A stretch of 64,000 nucleotides of DNA from Mesorhizobium sp. DCY119 (GTDB lineage: Bacteria; Pseudomonadota; Alphaproteobacteria; Rhizobiales; Rhizobiaceae), in assembly GCF_003590645.1 (NCBI RefSeq), contig NZ_CP031834.1, positions 3,906,501 through 3,970,500 of the forward strand, given 5' to 3'. The position numbers and the translations under genes were made by a program. Below the pieces are notes generated by a model. That model was not told the DNA's origin and did not search any database. It saw nothing but the letters and a program-made list of their open reading frames with translations. This document shows, in pieces, positions 38,084 through 47,479 of this stretch (positions within the stretch are counted from its first letter, which is position 1; every line of letters starts with the position of its first letter).

Positions 38084-39793
38084 ATGAAACGTGAAGTCGT
38101 CGATGTGCTCGTTGTCGGGTCTGGAGCGGGCGGATTGTCAGCCGCCGTGGCCGCCGCTCATCGAGGGCTGCAGGTGATCGTCACCGAGAAAGAGCCCGTA
38201 TTCGGAGGCACGACAGCGCGCTCCGGCGGCTGGATGTGGATTCCCAACAACGCTCCGGGCAAACGGGCCGGGATAAAGGACAGCGTCGAGAAGGCGCGAA
38301 CCTATCTGAAACATGAGACGGGAGAGCACTACGACTCGGCGCGGGTGGATGCCTTCCTGGAAGCCGGCCCGAAGGCAGTCGAGTTCTTCGAGAGCAACAC
38401 GTCGCTCCAGTTCGATCTGGGTCCGACATTTGCCGACTATCATCCGACTGCACCCGGTGGCATGGACGCCGGCCGCTCGATCGTCGCGCGCCCTTTTGAT
38501 GGCCGCAACCTAGGCAAAGAAATCAAACGTCTGCGCCCACCGCTTCGTGAAATCACGGTCCTGGGAATGATGATCGGTTCGGGCAAGGAACTGCTCCATT
38601 TCTTCAACGTTACACGCTCGCCGATATCGGCTCTCTACGTGACCCGCCTGGTTGCCAAGTTCGCGCTCGACGTCGCCTTCCATGGCCGCGCGATGCGACT
38701 CATGAACGGAAACGCGCTTGTCGCCCGGCTGGCCAAGTCGGCCTTCGACAAGAAGGTTCCGATTTGGACGGATTCGCCAGTAAAGTCTCTCATCCACGAC
38801 GAGAGCGGACGAGTCACCGGCGCAGTTGTCAATCGCCCATGCGGACCGGTCGAGGTTCACGCGCGCAAGGGAGTAGTATTGGCCGCGGGCGGATTTCCGC
38901 AGGATGCGGTGCGGCGCAAAGAGACCATTCCGCACGCGCCGTCGGGCCATGAGCATATCTCGCCCGCGCCTCCGGGCAACACCGGCGATGGCCTGCGATT
39001 GGGCGAGTCCGTCGGCGCGATCGTGGATACCTCCCTGCCTAACGCGGCGGCATGGGTTCCGATCTCGCGTCCGCCGATGCGCGATGGCCTGCTGGGCACC
39101 TTCCCTCATTTTGTAGATCGATCCAAGCCCGGCGTCATCGCCGTGACCCGCTCTGGCAGACGCTTCGTAAACGAAGCTCACAGCTATCATGACTTCTGTC
39201 AGGCTATGATCAAACGCTGCGCAGAAGAAGGCGGGTCCGACGCCGAGATCGCGGCGTGGTTCGTCGGCGACCACCGGGCGTTCCGTAAATATGGCCTCGG
39301 ATTCGCGAAACCCGCTCCGGTCCCCTACAAGCACCTAATCGAAAAAGGCTATTTGTACCGCGGCAAGACCCTCGCCGATTTGGCAAGCCAGATCGGCGCC
39401 GATCCGGACGAGTTCGAGCGCACGGTCGCCAGATTCAACAGCCACGCCGTCGGCGGCGAGGATCCGGAGTTCGGCAAGGGCTCAACCGCCTACAACCGGT
39501 CGTTGGGCGATCCAGCGCACAAGCCAAACCCGTGCGTGGCGCCCATCAGGGACGCTCCGTATTACGCTGTTCGTCTGTATGTCGGCGACCTCGGGACCTT
39601 CGCTGGTCTCAAGACCAATGAATACGCACAGGTATTGGACAAGAAGGGCAAGCCGATCAGCGGTTTGTACTCGGCCGGCAACGATGCCGCCTCGATCATG
39701 GGCGGCAACTATCCCGGCGGCGGGATTACGCTGGGACCGGCCATCACCTTCGGCTATATCGCCGCCCGTCACATGTCGGGCGCCAACAACTGA
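38084..39793 (+). CDS. FAD-dependent dehydrogenase, 3-ketosteroid-dehydrogenase-like
   Basis: 569 residues. N-terminal dinucleotide-binding VVGSGAGGLSAAVAAAHRG, then EKEPVFGGTTARSGGWMWIP; C-terminal AGNDAASIMGGNYPGGGITLG and FGYIAARHM, all typical of the FAD_binding_2 family near KstD (3-oxosteroid 1-dehydrogenase). KstD desaturates a ring ketone next to the carbonyl. In this island it could drive desaturation or aromatisation of a cyclohexanone intermediate toward an aromatic product such as homogentisate; that is inference. A strong terminator follows. Confidence 0.88.
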   Translation: MKREVVDVLVVGSGAGGLSAAVAAAHRGLQVIVTEKEPVFGGTTARSGGWMWIPNNAPGKRAGIKDSVEKARTYLKHETGEHYDSARVDAFLEAGPKAVEFFESNTSLQFDLGPTFADYHPTAPGGMDAGRSIVARPFDGRNLGKEIKRLRPPLREITVLGMMIGSGKELLHFFNVTRSPISALYVTRLVAKFALDVAFHGRAMRLMNGNALVARLAKSAFDKKVPIWTDSPVKSLIHDESGRVTGAVVNRPCGPVEVHARKGVVLAAGGFPQDAVRRKETIPHAPSGHEHISPAPPGNTGDGLRLGESVGAIVDTSLPNAAAWVPISRPPMRDGLLGTFPHFVDRSKPGVIAVTRSGRRFVNEAHSYHDFCQAMIKRCAEEGGSDAEIAAWFVGDHRAFRKYGLGFAKPAPVPYKHLIEKGYLYRGKTLADLASQIGADPDEFERTVARFNSHAVGGEDPEFGKGSTAYNRSLGDPAHKPNPCVAPIRDAPYYAVRLYVGDLGTFAGLKTNEYAQVLDKKGKPISGLYSAGNDAASIMGGNYPGGGITLGPAITFGYIAARHMSGANN

Positions 39794-39814
39794 CCGAAGC
39801 TGGACGCAAACGAC

Positions 39815-39848
39815 AGCCCCGAGACCTCAGGTCGCGGGGCTGTTTTTC
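39815..39848 (+). terminator. Rho-independent terminator after the flavoprotein gene
   Basis: AGCCCCG-A-GACCT with C loop and AGGTC-G-CGGGGCT, a 12-bp stem with one internal mismatch, then a run of five T (39843-39847). It ends the rightward SDR-flavoprotein transcript 22 bp after the stop. Confidence 0.8.
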
Positions 39849-40041
39849 TGTCTGCGTGCGCTTATCCCTGTCGTGATAAGAGCATGACCGCGAAAACCAG
39901 CGGAAGCCTGGCTTCAGGAGGTTTCCAACGCCCTCGTACAGCCATCGCGTGTGTCCGGCCGGCAAAAAAACGGCAGGCCGGCATGTGCTGAATTGCGCCC
40001 GGATCCGTAGTGCCGCCTGGGCAGCGATCTTGGGCCGCCGC

Positions 40042-40992
40042 TTAGCCCTGAAGTGCGCTCCACATCTCGCGGTCGCGTTCCGCGGTCCAGATACGCGGCG
40101 TATCGATGCCGCGGGCTTCGTCAAAGGCGCGTGATACGTTGAAGGGCAGGCAGTGCTCGTAAATAGCAAAGTCCGCGAACTTGGGATCGCAAGATTCGCG
40201 CACCGCGTCCCATGCCAACTTGAGCGATCCCCCGCGCGCGACAATGCGCTTTACAGGCTTGTAGGTCGAGCGGACAAAGTCGGCCGTCGCCTCGATCGCC
40301 TTGGCCACCATTTCCTCGCCGACCAGAGCACCGCCCCTTCCCGGCGCGATGGCCTTGGGCTCATAGGCAGCGATATTGGACAAGGTCGATTCCCAGTCGT
40401 TGAAATGGCCGTCACCGCAATAGCAGGCCGAGTGGTATTCGACGATGTCGCCAGTAAACATCACCTCTTGATCTGGTACCCAGATCACCGAGTCGCCTGC
40501 AGTATGCGCGCGCCCCAACTTCGTGATTTCAACGCGGCGCTTGCCGAGATACACCGTCATGCTGTCGGTGAATGTCGTGGTCGGTCGCGTCAGACCGGGT
40601 ATCTCCTCATGACCCTGGAACAGGCGCGGAAATCGGCCGAACTCGCTGTCCCAGTCCTCCTGGCCGCGTTCCTCTACCATGGCCGCCGCCACGTCCGACA
40701 TGATTATCTCGCGGGCGCCATAGGCGGAAGCTCCAAGAACGCGCACGGCGTGATAGTGCGTCAGGACAACGTGCGTGATAGGCTTGTCGGTAACGGTCCG
40801 CACGTAGTCTATGACCTTGCGGGCGAGCCGAGGTGTTGCCTGTGCCTCGACGATCATGATGCTTTCGTCGCCGATGATCACGCCGGTATTTGGATCGCCC
40901 TCGGCTGTGAAGGCATACAAGCCCTCGCCAACTTCGGTAAAGCTGGTTTTCTTGTCTTCCATGTCGCTTTGCGACGCGAATGCCTTGGACAT
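40042..40992 (-). CDS. Metallo-beta-lactamase-fold hydrolase, altered metal motif
   Basis: 316 residues from ATG 40992 (GGGAGAGAA upstream). MBL layout: GVIIGDESIMIVEAQAT, VLTHYHAVRVLGASAYG, LGRAHTAGDSVIWVP, VMFTGDIVEYHSA and IAPGRGGALVG. The usual HxHxDH is HYHAVR here: the Asp and third His are replaced by Val-Arg, so one of the two zinc sites is altered. Third gene of the hmgA-fahA operon, 10 bp after fahA. Perhaps a thioester, lactone or ester hydrolase; reaction unknown. Confidence 0.85.
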   Translation of the reverse strand: MSKAFASQSDMEDKKTSFTEVGEGLYAFTAEGDPNTGVIIGDESIMIVEAQATPRLARKVIDYVRTVTDKPITHVVLTHYHAVRVLGASAYGAREIIMSDVAAAMVEERGQEDWDSEFGRFPRLFQGHEEIPGLTRPTTTFTDSMTVYLGKRRVEITKLGRAHTAGDSVIWVPDQEVMFTGDIVEYHSACYCGDGHFNDWESTLSNIAAYEPKAIAPGRGGALVGEEMVAKAIEATADFVRSTYKPVKRIVARGGSLKLAWDAVRESCDPKFADFAIYEHCLPFNVSRAFDEARGIDTPRIWTAERDREMWSALQG

Positions 40993-41002
40993 TTTTCTCT
41001 CC

Positions 41003-42238
41003 CTATTCCTGTGCCCAGTCGGGCAGGTCGCCCGCTGGAATGATCTTGCCTGCGCAGTCACCGAAACCAATGCGATAGCCATCGCCATGGGCCGCGCCCC
41101 GGAGCACCAGCGTGTCACCGTCTTCGAGGAACGATCGGGATTCTCCCGTGTCGAGTGAAATCGGTTCTTTCCCGCCCCAGGACAGTTCGAGGAGCGAGCC
41201 GCGGTTTTCCCTGGATATGCCCGAGATCGTGCCCGAGCCCAGCAAGTCGCCCACCCGCATCGAGCATCCGGACGTGGTGTGGTGGCAGAGCTGCTGCGCC
41301 GGCGAATAATACAGCTGATCGAAATTGGTTCGCGAGATCACTGTCTCGGACTTGCCGTCGGGGGCGAGCGTCACTTCGAGCTCGATTTCGTAGATCATAG
41401 GGCCGGGCTCGCGCAGATAGGCGAGAAGCGGCCGCTCTCGTTTCGGCGTCGAAGTACGGAACGGCTCCAATGCGGCCCTGGTCACGATCCAGGGGCTGAT
41501 TGTCGTGGCGGTCGCCTTCGACTGGAAGGGTCCCAGCGGTTGATATTCCCATGCCTGGATGTCGCGGGCCGACCAGTCGTTCAAAAGGACGTAGCCAAAG
41601 ATCATCTCGTCGGCCTGCGCGACAGACACCATGCCGCTCGAGGGCTGGCCAACGATGGCGCCCATCTCGAGTTCCAGATCGAATCGGGCCGAGGGCGCGA
41701 AGCGCGGCAGCGCGTCGTCCGGCCCTTTCAACTGCCCCCATGGACGTTTCACGGGTGTGCCTGAGACAACGACCGAAGATGCCCGCCCGTTATAGCCGAT
41801 CGGGATCGACAGCCAGTTCAGCGGCAGAGCGTTCTCGGGGCCGCGAAACATGGTGCCGACATTGAACGCATGGTTCCTGCCCGCGTAGAAGTCTGTGTAC
41901 TCCGTCACTCGGAACGGCATCAACATCCGGGCCTGTGATTGCGCGACAAGACGAGGCTCAATTGAAGTTCTGTGCGACTCGTCGGACAGCAGTTCGGTCA
42001 GCCGGGCGCGCAACGTGACCCAGACCGCCGGACCAGCCGCCATAACCGCGTTCCATTCCGGTGCCGCGAAGAGGGACGGATCCAGCTCATGGTCAATCTT
42101 TTCGACATCCAGGATCATTTCCCCGATGGCGACCCCCAGCCTGGCTCCCTTTCCGTCATCGAAAACACCATACGGAAGGTTCTGGATCGGAAAGTCAGTG
42201 TCGCCGCTCGCAGATGACACCCAGCTCCGGGTCGCCAT
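41003..42238 (-). CDS. fahA: Fumarylacetoacetase
   Basis: About 411 residues from ATG 42238, which shares one base with the hmgA stop. The N-terminal SH3-like domain begins DFPIQNLPYGVF; the catalytic domain carries YTDFYAGRNHAFNVGTMF, LDLELEMGAIVG and LLNDWSARDIQAWEYQPLGPF, with the metal-binding D/E residues of FAH. It splits fumarylacetoacetate to fumarate and acetoacetate, the last step of the homogentisate pathway. Encoded with hmgA, divergent from maiA. Confidence 0.96.
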   Translation of the reverse strand: MATRSWVSSASGDTDFPIQNLPYGVFDDGKGARLGVAIGEMILDVEKIDHELDPSLFAAPEWNAVMAAGPAVWVTLRARLTELLSDESHRTSIEPRLVAQSQARMLMPFRVTEYTDFYAGRNHAFNVGTMFRGPENALPLNWLSIPIGYNGRASSVVVSGTPVKRPWGQLKGPDDALPRFAPSARFDLELEMGAIVGQPSSGMVSVAQADEMIFGYVLLNDWSARDIQAWEYQPLGPFQSKATATTISPWIVTRAALEPFRTSTPKRERPLLAYLREPGPMIYEIELEVTLAPDGKSETVISRTNFDQLYYSPAQQLCHHTTSGCSMRVGDLLGSGTISGISRENRGSLLELSWGGKEPISLDTGESRSFLEDGDTLVLRGAAHGDGYRIGFGDCAGKIIPAGDLPDWAQE

Positions 42239-43602
42239 CAATCCTTGATCCCCGGCCTGCCGTCGAACTTCTTCTCAAGGCTATCCCAGCAGTCGATGTA
42301 GTCGTCCTGCAGAGGCGCCTCCCTGGCGGCGAACTCGGTCAGGTGCTGCGGGAAGCGGGTCTCGAACATGAAAGACATGGTGTTGTCCTGGAATGCCGGC
42401 GTCATCGGTTCATTCGAGGCGTGTTCGAACGCGTTCCGGTCCGGTCCATGCGGCAGCATCATGTTATGCAGAGACACGCCGCCAGGGACGAAGCCCTTGG
42501 GCTTGGCGTCGTAGACACCATAGATGTTGCCCATCAACTCGGACATTATGTTCTTGTGGTACCAAGGCGGACGGAACGTGTGCTCGGCCACCAACCAGCG
42601 TTCGCGGAACAGCACGAAGTCGATGTTCGCCGTGCCCTCCTGCCCTGAGGGCGCCGTCAGCACTGTGAAGATCGACGGGTCCGGATGATCGAACAGGATG
42701 GCGCCCACCGGCGAATAGGTCTTGAGGTCGTACTTGTAAGCGCAGTAGTTGCCGTGCCAGGCGATCACATCTAACGGCGAATGGTCGACAAAGGTCTCGT
42801 GGAACTGCCCGCACCATTTGATGACGACGCGGGACTTGGCCTTGCGGTCTTCGTAGGCGGCCACCGGGCATTTGAAATCGCGAGGATTGGCAAGGCAATT
42901 GGCCCCGATCGGCCCACGATTGGGCAGATCAAATTTCTGTCCGTAGTTCTCGCACACAAAACCGCGGGAGGGGCCTTCGAGTACCTCGACCCGATAGACC
43001 AGACCGCGCGGAATGATCCCGATCTCCTTGGGCTCGAGATCGATGATCCCCAATTCGGTGGCGAAACGAAGCCGCCCTTCCTGAGGAACGATCAACAATT
43101 CGCTGTCGGCGGAATAAAAATACTCGTCTTCCATCGACCGGTTGACCAAATAGACATGGCTGGCCATGCCCACATGGGTGTTAACGTCGCCAGCAGTGGT
43201 CATGGTGCGCATGCCGGTGATCCAGGTCAGCTCTTCTTCCGAATGCGGAACCGGGTCCCAACGATACTGGCCCAGCGAAATCACATCGGGATCGACGTTT
43301 GGCGCCGACCGCCAATAGGGCACGTCGATCTTAGCGAAGCGCCGCACATGTTTGACCGAGGGGCGGATGCGATAGCACCAGGTTCGCTCGTTCTGCCCGC
43401 GCGGCGCGGTGAACGCCGTACCGGACAGTTGCTCGGCATAAAGGCCGTACTCGCATTTTTGCGGGCTGTTCTGGCCTTGGGGAAGAGCGCCGGGAAGCGC
43501 TTCTGTCTCGAAGTCGTTGCCAAATCCCGGCATATAGCCTTCGTGGGTGCCATTGGCGGTAGCGGCACGGGCCATGGCGACGGGCACATGATGTTTGGTC
43601 AT
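42238..43602 (-). CDS. hmgA: Homogentisate 1,2-dioxygenase
   Basis: 454 residues from ATG 43602. Cupin-fold dioxygenase with the family's [19 protein letters not shown] and the Fe(II) ligands H349 and E355 ([12 protein letters not shown]) and H385 ([14 protein letters not shown]). It opens the aromatic ring of homogentisate to maleylacetoacetate. It leads a leftward operon (hmgA, fahA, MBL protein) and is divergent from maiA; a motif site lies between. No 4-hydroxyphenylpyruvate dioxygenase gene is present in the window. Confidence 0.97.
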   Translation of the reverse strand: MTKHHVPVAMARAATANGTHEGYMPGFGNDFETEALPGALPQGQNSPQKCEYGLYAEQLSGTAFTAPRGQNERTWCYRIRPSVKHVRRFAKIDVPYWRSAPNVDPDVISLGQYRWDPVPHSEEELTWITGMRTMTTAGDVNTHVGMASHVYLVNRSMEDEYFYSADSELLIVPQEGRLRFATELGIIDLEPKEIGIIPRGLVYRVEVLEGPSRGFVCENYGQKFDLPNRGPIGANCLANPRDFKCPVAAYEDRKAKSRVVIKWCGQFHETFVDHSPLDVIAWHGNYCAYKYDLKTYSPVGAILFDHPDPSIFTVLTAPSGQEGTANIDFVLFRERWLVAEHTFRPPWYHKNIMSELMGNIYGVYDAKPKGFVPGGVSLHNMMLPHGPDRNAFEHASNEPMTPAFQDNTMSFMFETRFPQHLTEFAAREAPLQDDYIDCWDSLEKKFDGRPGIKD

Positions 43603-43683
43603 GAGAACACCCCTAATCGAGAAGATCGGATTGCCGCAAACAAACCATAAAATGGTTCTTCTTGCAACGACATATGCTAATTT

Positions 43684-43700
43684 ATTCGCTATTATCAAAT
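43684..43700 (+). promoter_or_regulatory. Island operator motif, site 4
   Basis: ATTCGCTATTATCAAAT, 14 of 17 matches to site 1 (ATTCG-N7-CAAAT). It lies in the divergent hmgA-maiA promoter, 82 bp before hmgA and 106 bp before maiA. Confidence 0.6.
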
Positions 43701-43805
43701 CTTCGATCAGGCAAATCGGGCTGGTAGGTTTGTGCGCCGCGCTCCGATTGCGCAATAGCCCCGGCTGCGCTGCTGTCACCCTTCGACGAATCCGGAGAAC
43801 AACAA

Positions 43806-44444
43806 ATGGCCGCCCACAGAAACAGCAAGATCAGGGTCTACGACTACTGGAGGTCGTCGGCCAGTTACCGGGTGCGCATCGTCCTCGGGCTGGCAGGGCT
43901 CGAATGGGAGTCGGTTGCCATCGACCTTGTTGCCGGCGAGCAACGCGAGTCCGGCCACCTCAAGCGCAATGCGCAGGGGCTGGTGCCGGTCATCGAACTG
44001 GACGATACGCTGCTCAGCCAATCTCTGGCGATCATCGAATATCTCGATGAAACACGCTCACTCGGCCTGCTGCCCGAGGATCCCGTCTCCCGCGCGCGCG
44101 TCAGAGCCCTGTCCTATGCCATCGCAATGGAAATCCACCCGGTGTGCAATCTCAGGGTTGCCAGATTCGCGACCGATCATTCGGGCGGGAACATCGATAC
44201 AAAAACCTGGATGCAACACTTCATCGGTGCGGGACTGGCCGACTTCGAGGCGCTACTCGAAGGCGGGAGATTTTGCTTTGGCGACACGGTCACGATGGCG
44301 GACATCTGCCTCATGCCGCAGATCTACAATTCCATCCGCTGGGAGGTGGATATGACGCCGTTTCGTAAGATCGGCGCCATTGTCAAACATCTTGAGCTGC
44401 TGCCGGCATTTCGTGCCGCCCATCCCGAAGCCGTGCGACGCTAG
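43806..44444 (+). CDS. maiA: Maleylacetoacetate isomerase (zeta-class GST)
   Basis: 212 residues. N-terminal thioredoxin-like domain with [20 protein letters not shown] (the zeta-class SSxxxRVRI glutathione site), [20 protein letters not shown], and the helical C-terminal domain with [17 protein letters not shown]. It isomerises maleylacetoacetate to fumarylacetoacetate with glutathione, between HmgA and FahA. Divergent from hmgA. Confidence 0.95.
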   Translation: MAAHRNSKIRVYDYWRSSASYRVRIVLGLAGLEWESVAIDLVAGEQRESGHLKRNAQGLVPVIELDDTLLSQSLAIIEYLDETRSLGLLPEDPVSRARVRALSYAIAMEIHPVCNLRVARFATDHSGGNIDTKTWMQHFIGAGLADFEALLEGGRFCFGDTVTMADICLMPQIYNSIRWEVDMTPFRKIGAIVKHLELLPAFRAAHPEAVRR

Positions 44445-44637
44445 GGAATCGCGACGGAAAGCGACTGCCGGCCCTCGACGAAAGCGATGCAAAATCCAAA
44501 ACCGAAGCAGGTTGCACATCCTTGATTCAGGCAGTTCGCCTTGCCGGTCCAGGCCCAACGTCCGCCACCGCTAGCGGCCGGGAGGCGGCCCGTCGGTCAT
44601 TGCAACGCGGGCACGAGGGAGGCGACCATTGATGCGA

Positions 44638-44671
44638 AAGAAGCAGGACCAGAATTCTGGCCCTGCTTCTT
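44638..44671 (-). terminator. Hairpin between convergent maiA and binding-protein genes
   Basis: AAGAAGCAGG-A-CCAG with AATT loop and CTGG-C-CCTGCTTCTT: a 14-bp stem with one mismatch. It lies 23 bp downstream of the minus-strand binding-protein stop; on that strand three T follow. Also positioned to stop maiA transcription. Confidence 0.55.
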
Positions 44672-44693
44672 CAGGCTTTGTCGTCTTGGAGGA

Positions 44694-45785
44694 TTATTGC
44701 GCAAACAGTTGCTTGAGCTTATCGATCGGCAGCGAGGATGCGAGATCTGCGTCCGGCGGCATCGACGGATCGCACTTCGGATCAAGACCCTCCTCGCTGT
44801 TGGCAAACGGAAAGGCGACAAGTGCGCGCGGCTCAGGGTTCTCCACGCCGGCACGGGCGGCCATGGCGGCACGAAGCGCGAACCGGACGTCGGCGGTCGT
44901 TCCGCTTAGAGCAAGCTGGGGCCAGGCCTTTCCGGCGGCCTTGGCGTCCATGTACTTGCAGCTGTATTCATTGTTCGTCGCAATGAAGGCCATCGCCGGC
45001 ATCGGCAGACCTGCGGCTTCATAGGCCTTCATCGCGGCGAGGCTGGTGACGCCGTAGTCGGAGCCGATTGCATCGATCTGCGGGTATTTGGCGATCAAAC
45101 CCGCCACTGCCTTCTGGGCATCCGCCGGGTTCCAGTTGGTGACGATGAAGTTGTCGTCGAGCAGTTCAACATCGGGATAGGCCTTGAGACCTTCCTTGTA
45201 GCCATCCAGGAACGTAACGGACGAAGCTGAACCCGGAAGACCGCCGAGGAAAACCGTCTTTCCTTTTTTGATGGTCTTACCGACCCATTCTCCGAAAATT
45301 TTACCCGCGGCGTACGCATCCTCATATGGGTTGGCCACGTAGTCGACACCCATCTGGCCGCCGAGATTCGAGAAATATGGAACCATCGTCACGCCGGCTT
45401 GCGTGGCAGCCCGATAGGCCGGGATGGCCGCGTCACCGAAGTCCGTAAAAGTGACGATGACCTCATATCCTTGAGCAGCAAATCCGTTGATGGCCGCGTT
45501 GTAGGCCTGAGCGTCACCGCCGGCATCGGAATAGACGACCTCGGTGATATTGGAACATTTCGAGGCTTCGTCCTTGATTTCGGCGAAGGCGGTCTTGCGC
45601 CACGAATTGCCGCCGTAGCCGTCGATCAAGGCCACCCGCACAGGCTCGGTGCCGCAGAACGGAGTGATATCGCCATGTTTATTCACGAAGACAAAATCAT
45701 CTGCGAATGATGTAGTAGCAGACAGGGAAGCAAGCAGAATGGAGCCGGCGCCCAATGCCTTGCGGCACTTATCGATAGTAGACAT
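44694..45785 (-). CDS. Orphan ABC substrate-binding protein (candidate partner of system C)
   Basis: 363 residues. Signal peptide (ALGAGSILLASLSATTSFA-DD). Type-I binding fold: VRVALIDGYGGNSWRKTAFAEIKDEAS, GGDAQAYNAAINGF, TFTDFGDAAIPAYRAA, GVDYVANPYEDAYAAGKIFG and AIGSDYGVTSLAAMKAYEAAG. No permease or ATPase gene adjoins. It is the last gene of the leftward GMC-aldehyde dehydrogenase group, 150 bp after the latter. System C (33412-36959) lacks a binding protein, so this is its most likely partner. Confidence 0.88.
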   Translation of the reverse strand: MSTIDKCRKALGAGSILLASLSATTSFADDFVFVNKHGDITPFCGTEPVRVALIDGYGGNSWRKTAFAEIKDEASKCSNITEVVYSDAGGDAQAYNAAINGFAAQGYEVIVTFTDFGDAAIPAYRAATQAGVTMVPYFSNLGGQMGVDYVANPYEDAYAAGKIFGEWVGKTIKKGKTVFLGGLPGSASSVTFLDGYKEGLKAYPDVELLDDNFIVTNWNPADAQKAVAGLIAKYPQIDAIGSDYGVTSLAAMKAYEAAGLPMPAMAFIATNNEYSCKYMDAKAAGKAWPQLALSGTTADVRFALRAAMAARAGVENPEPRALVAFPFANSEEGLDPKCDPSMPPDADLASSLPIDKLKQLFAQ

Positions 45786-45935
45786 GTTTCTCCTCCAAAA
45801 GGCCCTAGTCGCTGCCTATCCCGGGTCTTGGCCCACTGACGCAGGAACATTTACGATTTCCGCCTCGCTTCGGCCGCTTCGTCGCCGGTGCGGAACGTTT
45901 GGGAGAGGGACGGATTTGCACCGTCCCCGAATTCG

Positions 45936-47444
45936 CTAACCGAGATAGGCCGCCACCGACTTGATCTCGGTGTAGATCTCCATCGCCGGCTTGCCCATCT
46001 CGCGGCCCCAGCCGGATTGCTTGTAGCCGCCCCAGGGCATGTTTGCGTCGCTCTGGTTGTGGGTGTTGATCCAGATGATGCCAGCCCGGATGCGCGCCGC
46101 CAGGCGATGTGCGCGGTTGATGTCCTTGGTCCAGATGCTGGCGCTTAGACCATAGGTTGTATTGTTGGCCTCGCGCGCCAACTCATCGATATTATCGGAA
46201 CTCATCTTCATGGCGCTGATCACAGGGCCGAAGATCTCTTCCTTGTAAACGCGCATCTGGGGCGTGACATCCCGCAGCAAGGTCGGCTTGACAAAGTAGC
46301 CAGCCATGCCCGCATCACCCCCAACGACCATGTTGGCACCCTCGTCGAGGCCGGCCTGTAGCAGCCCCGTGACTCGCTGATACTGTTTTTGCGAAACGAT
46401 CGGTCCGAGGTTGGTTGTTTCGTCGAGCCCATGACCCAGTTTCAGGCCCTCTGAATAGGCGGCGACGCCTTCGATCACCTTGTCGTACACATCTTCGTGG
46501 ATGTAGAGGCGCGAGCCGGCGGTGCAGGCCTGACCGCTATTCAAGAAGACAGCTTCGGCGGCTCCGGGAATTGCGGCCTCGATGTCGGCGTCGGGAAAGA
46601 TGAAGACCGGGCTCTTGCCGCCGAGCTCAAGGCTTACGCGCTTGAGATTGCCCGCTGACGCACGCACAATCGCCTGGCCGGTTGCCGTGGAGCCGGTGAA
46701 CCCAACCTTATCCACGCCATGGTGATCCACCAAGGCCGCGCCGACTTTGCCGTCGCCGGTGAGGATATTGACCACGCCGTCGGGAATACCGGCCTCACGG
46801 CAAATATCCGCGAAGCGCATCGCCGACAAAGGCGTATCCTCGGCCGGTTTTACGACGACGGTGCAGCCCGCGGCGAGCGCCGGTGAAAGCTTCCAAGCCA
46901 TCATCAGGAACGGAACGTTCCAGGGTAGAATCTGCGCCACCACACCGACGGGTTCGCGCACCGTGTAGACATGCCATTCACCGCCCATATTCACGGGCAT
47001 TGTGGTGCCGTCGATCTTGTTGGCCCAGCCGGCGAAATAGCGGAAATGGTCTGCGGCAAGACTGATGTAAAAGTTCTTGACCACAGCGTAGGGTGAGCCT
47101 TCGTCGAGAACGTCAAGCTCAGCCAATTCAACCGAATACTTGTCGATCAATTCAGCCATACGCCACAGGATCTTCATCCGCTCGTTTGGCTTCATCCGCG
47201 TCCACGGGCCATTGTCAAACGCCTCGCGCGCGGCGCGAACCGCCAAGTCGACGTCGTCCCTGTCCGCATCCGCGACGTTCGAGATCACTTTGCCGGTGGC
47301 GGGATCGACCACGTCGCGACGGCCTCCCTTGACCGCGTCACGCGCCTTGCCGCCGATGAAGAGTTGATGCTTCTGCTTCAGAAATGCTCGCGTGTTCTCG
47401 CTTACGAAGTCGAGGGGATTATCGATCGAAAACATCTTGCCCAT
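45936..47444 (-). CDS. NAD(P)-dependent aldehyde dehydrogenase
   Basis: 502 residues. Complete class-[29 protein letters not shown] (with catalytic Asn of PWN), [11 protein letters not shown], general base E273 in LELGGKSP and nucleophile C307 in [12 protein letters not shown]-terminal [15 protein letters not shown]. It oxidises an aldehyde to the acid. It follows the GMC alcohol oxidoreductase gene by 35 bp, so the pair would take a primary alcohol side chain to a carboxylate. Confidence 0.95.
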   Translation of the reverse strand: MGKMFSIDNPLDFVSENTRAFLKQKHQLFIGGKARDAVKGGRRDVVDPATGKVISNVADADRDDVDLAVRAAREAFDNGPWTRMKPNERMKILWRMAELIDKYSVELAELDVLDEGSPYAVVKNFYISLAADHFRYFAGWANKIDGTTMPVNMGGEWHVYTVREPVGVVAQILPWNVPFLMMAWKLSPALAAGCTVVVKPAEDTPLSAMRFADICREAGIPDGVVNILTGDGKVGAALVDHHGVDKVGFTGSTATGQAIVRASAGNLKRVSLELGGKSPVFIFPDADIEAAIPGAAEAVFLNSGQACTAGSRLYIHEDVYDKVIEGVAAYSEGLKLGHGLDETTNLGPIVSQKQYQRVTGLLQAGLDEGANMVVGGDAGMAGYFVKPTLLRDVTPQMRVYKEEIFGPVISAMKMSSDNIDELAREANNTTYGLSASIWTKDINRAHRLAARIRAGIIWINTHNQSDANMPWGGYKQSGWGREMGKPAMEIYTEIKSVAAYLG

Positions 47445-47479
47445 GTCAAACTCCTAGCAGTTCTTGCAGTTTCCCGGCG

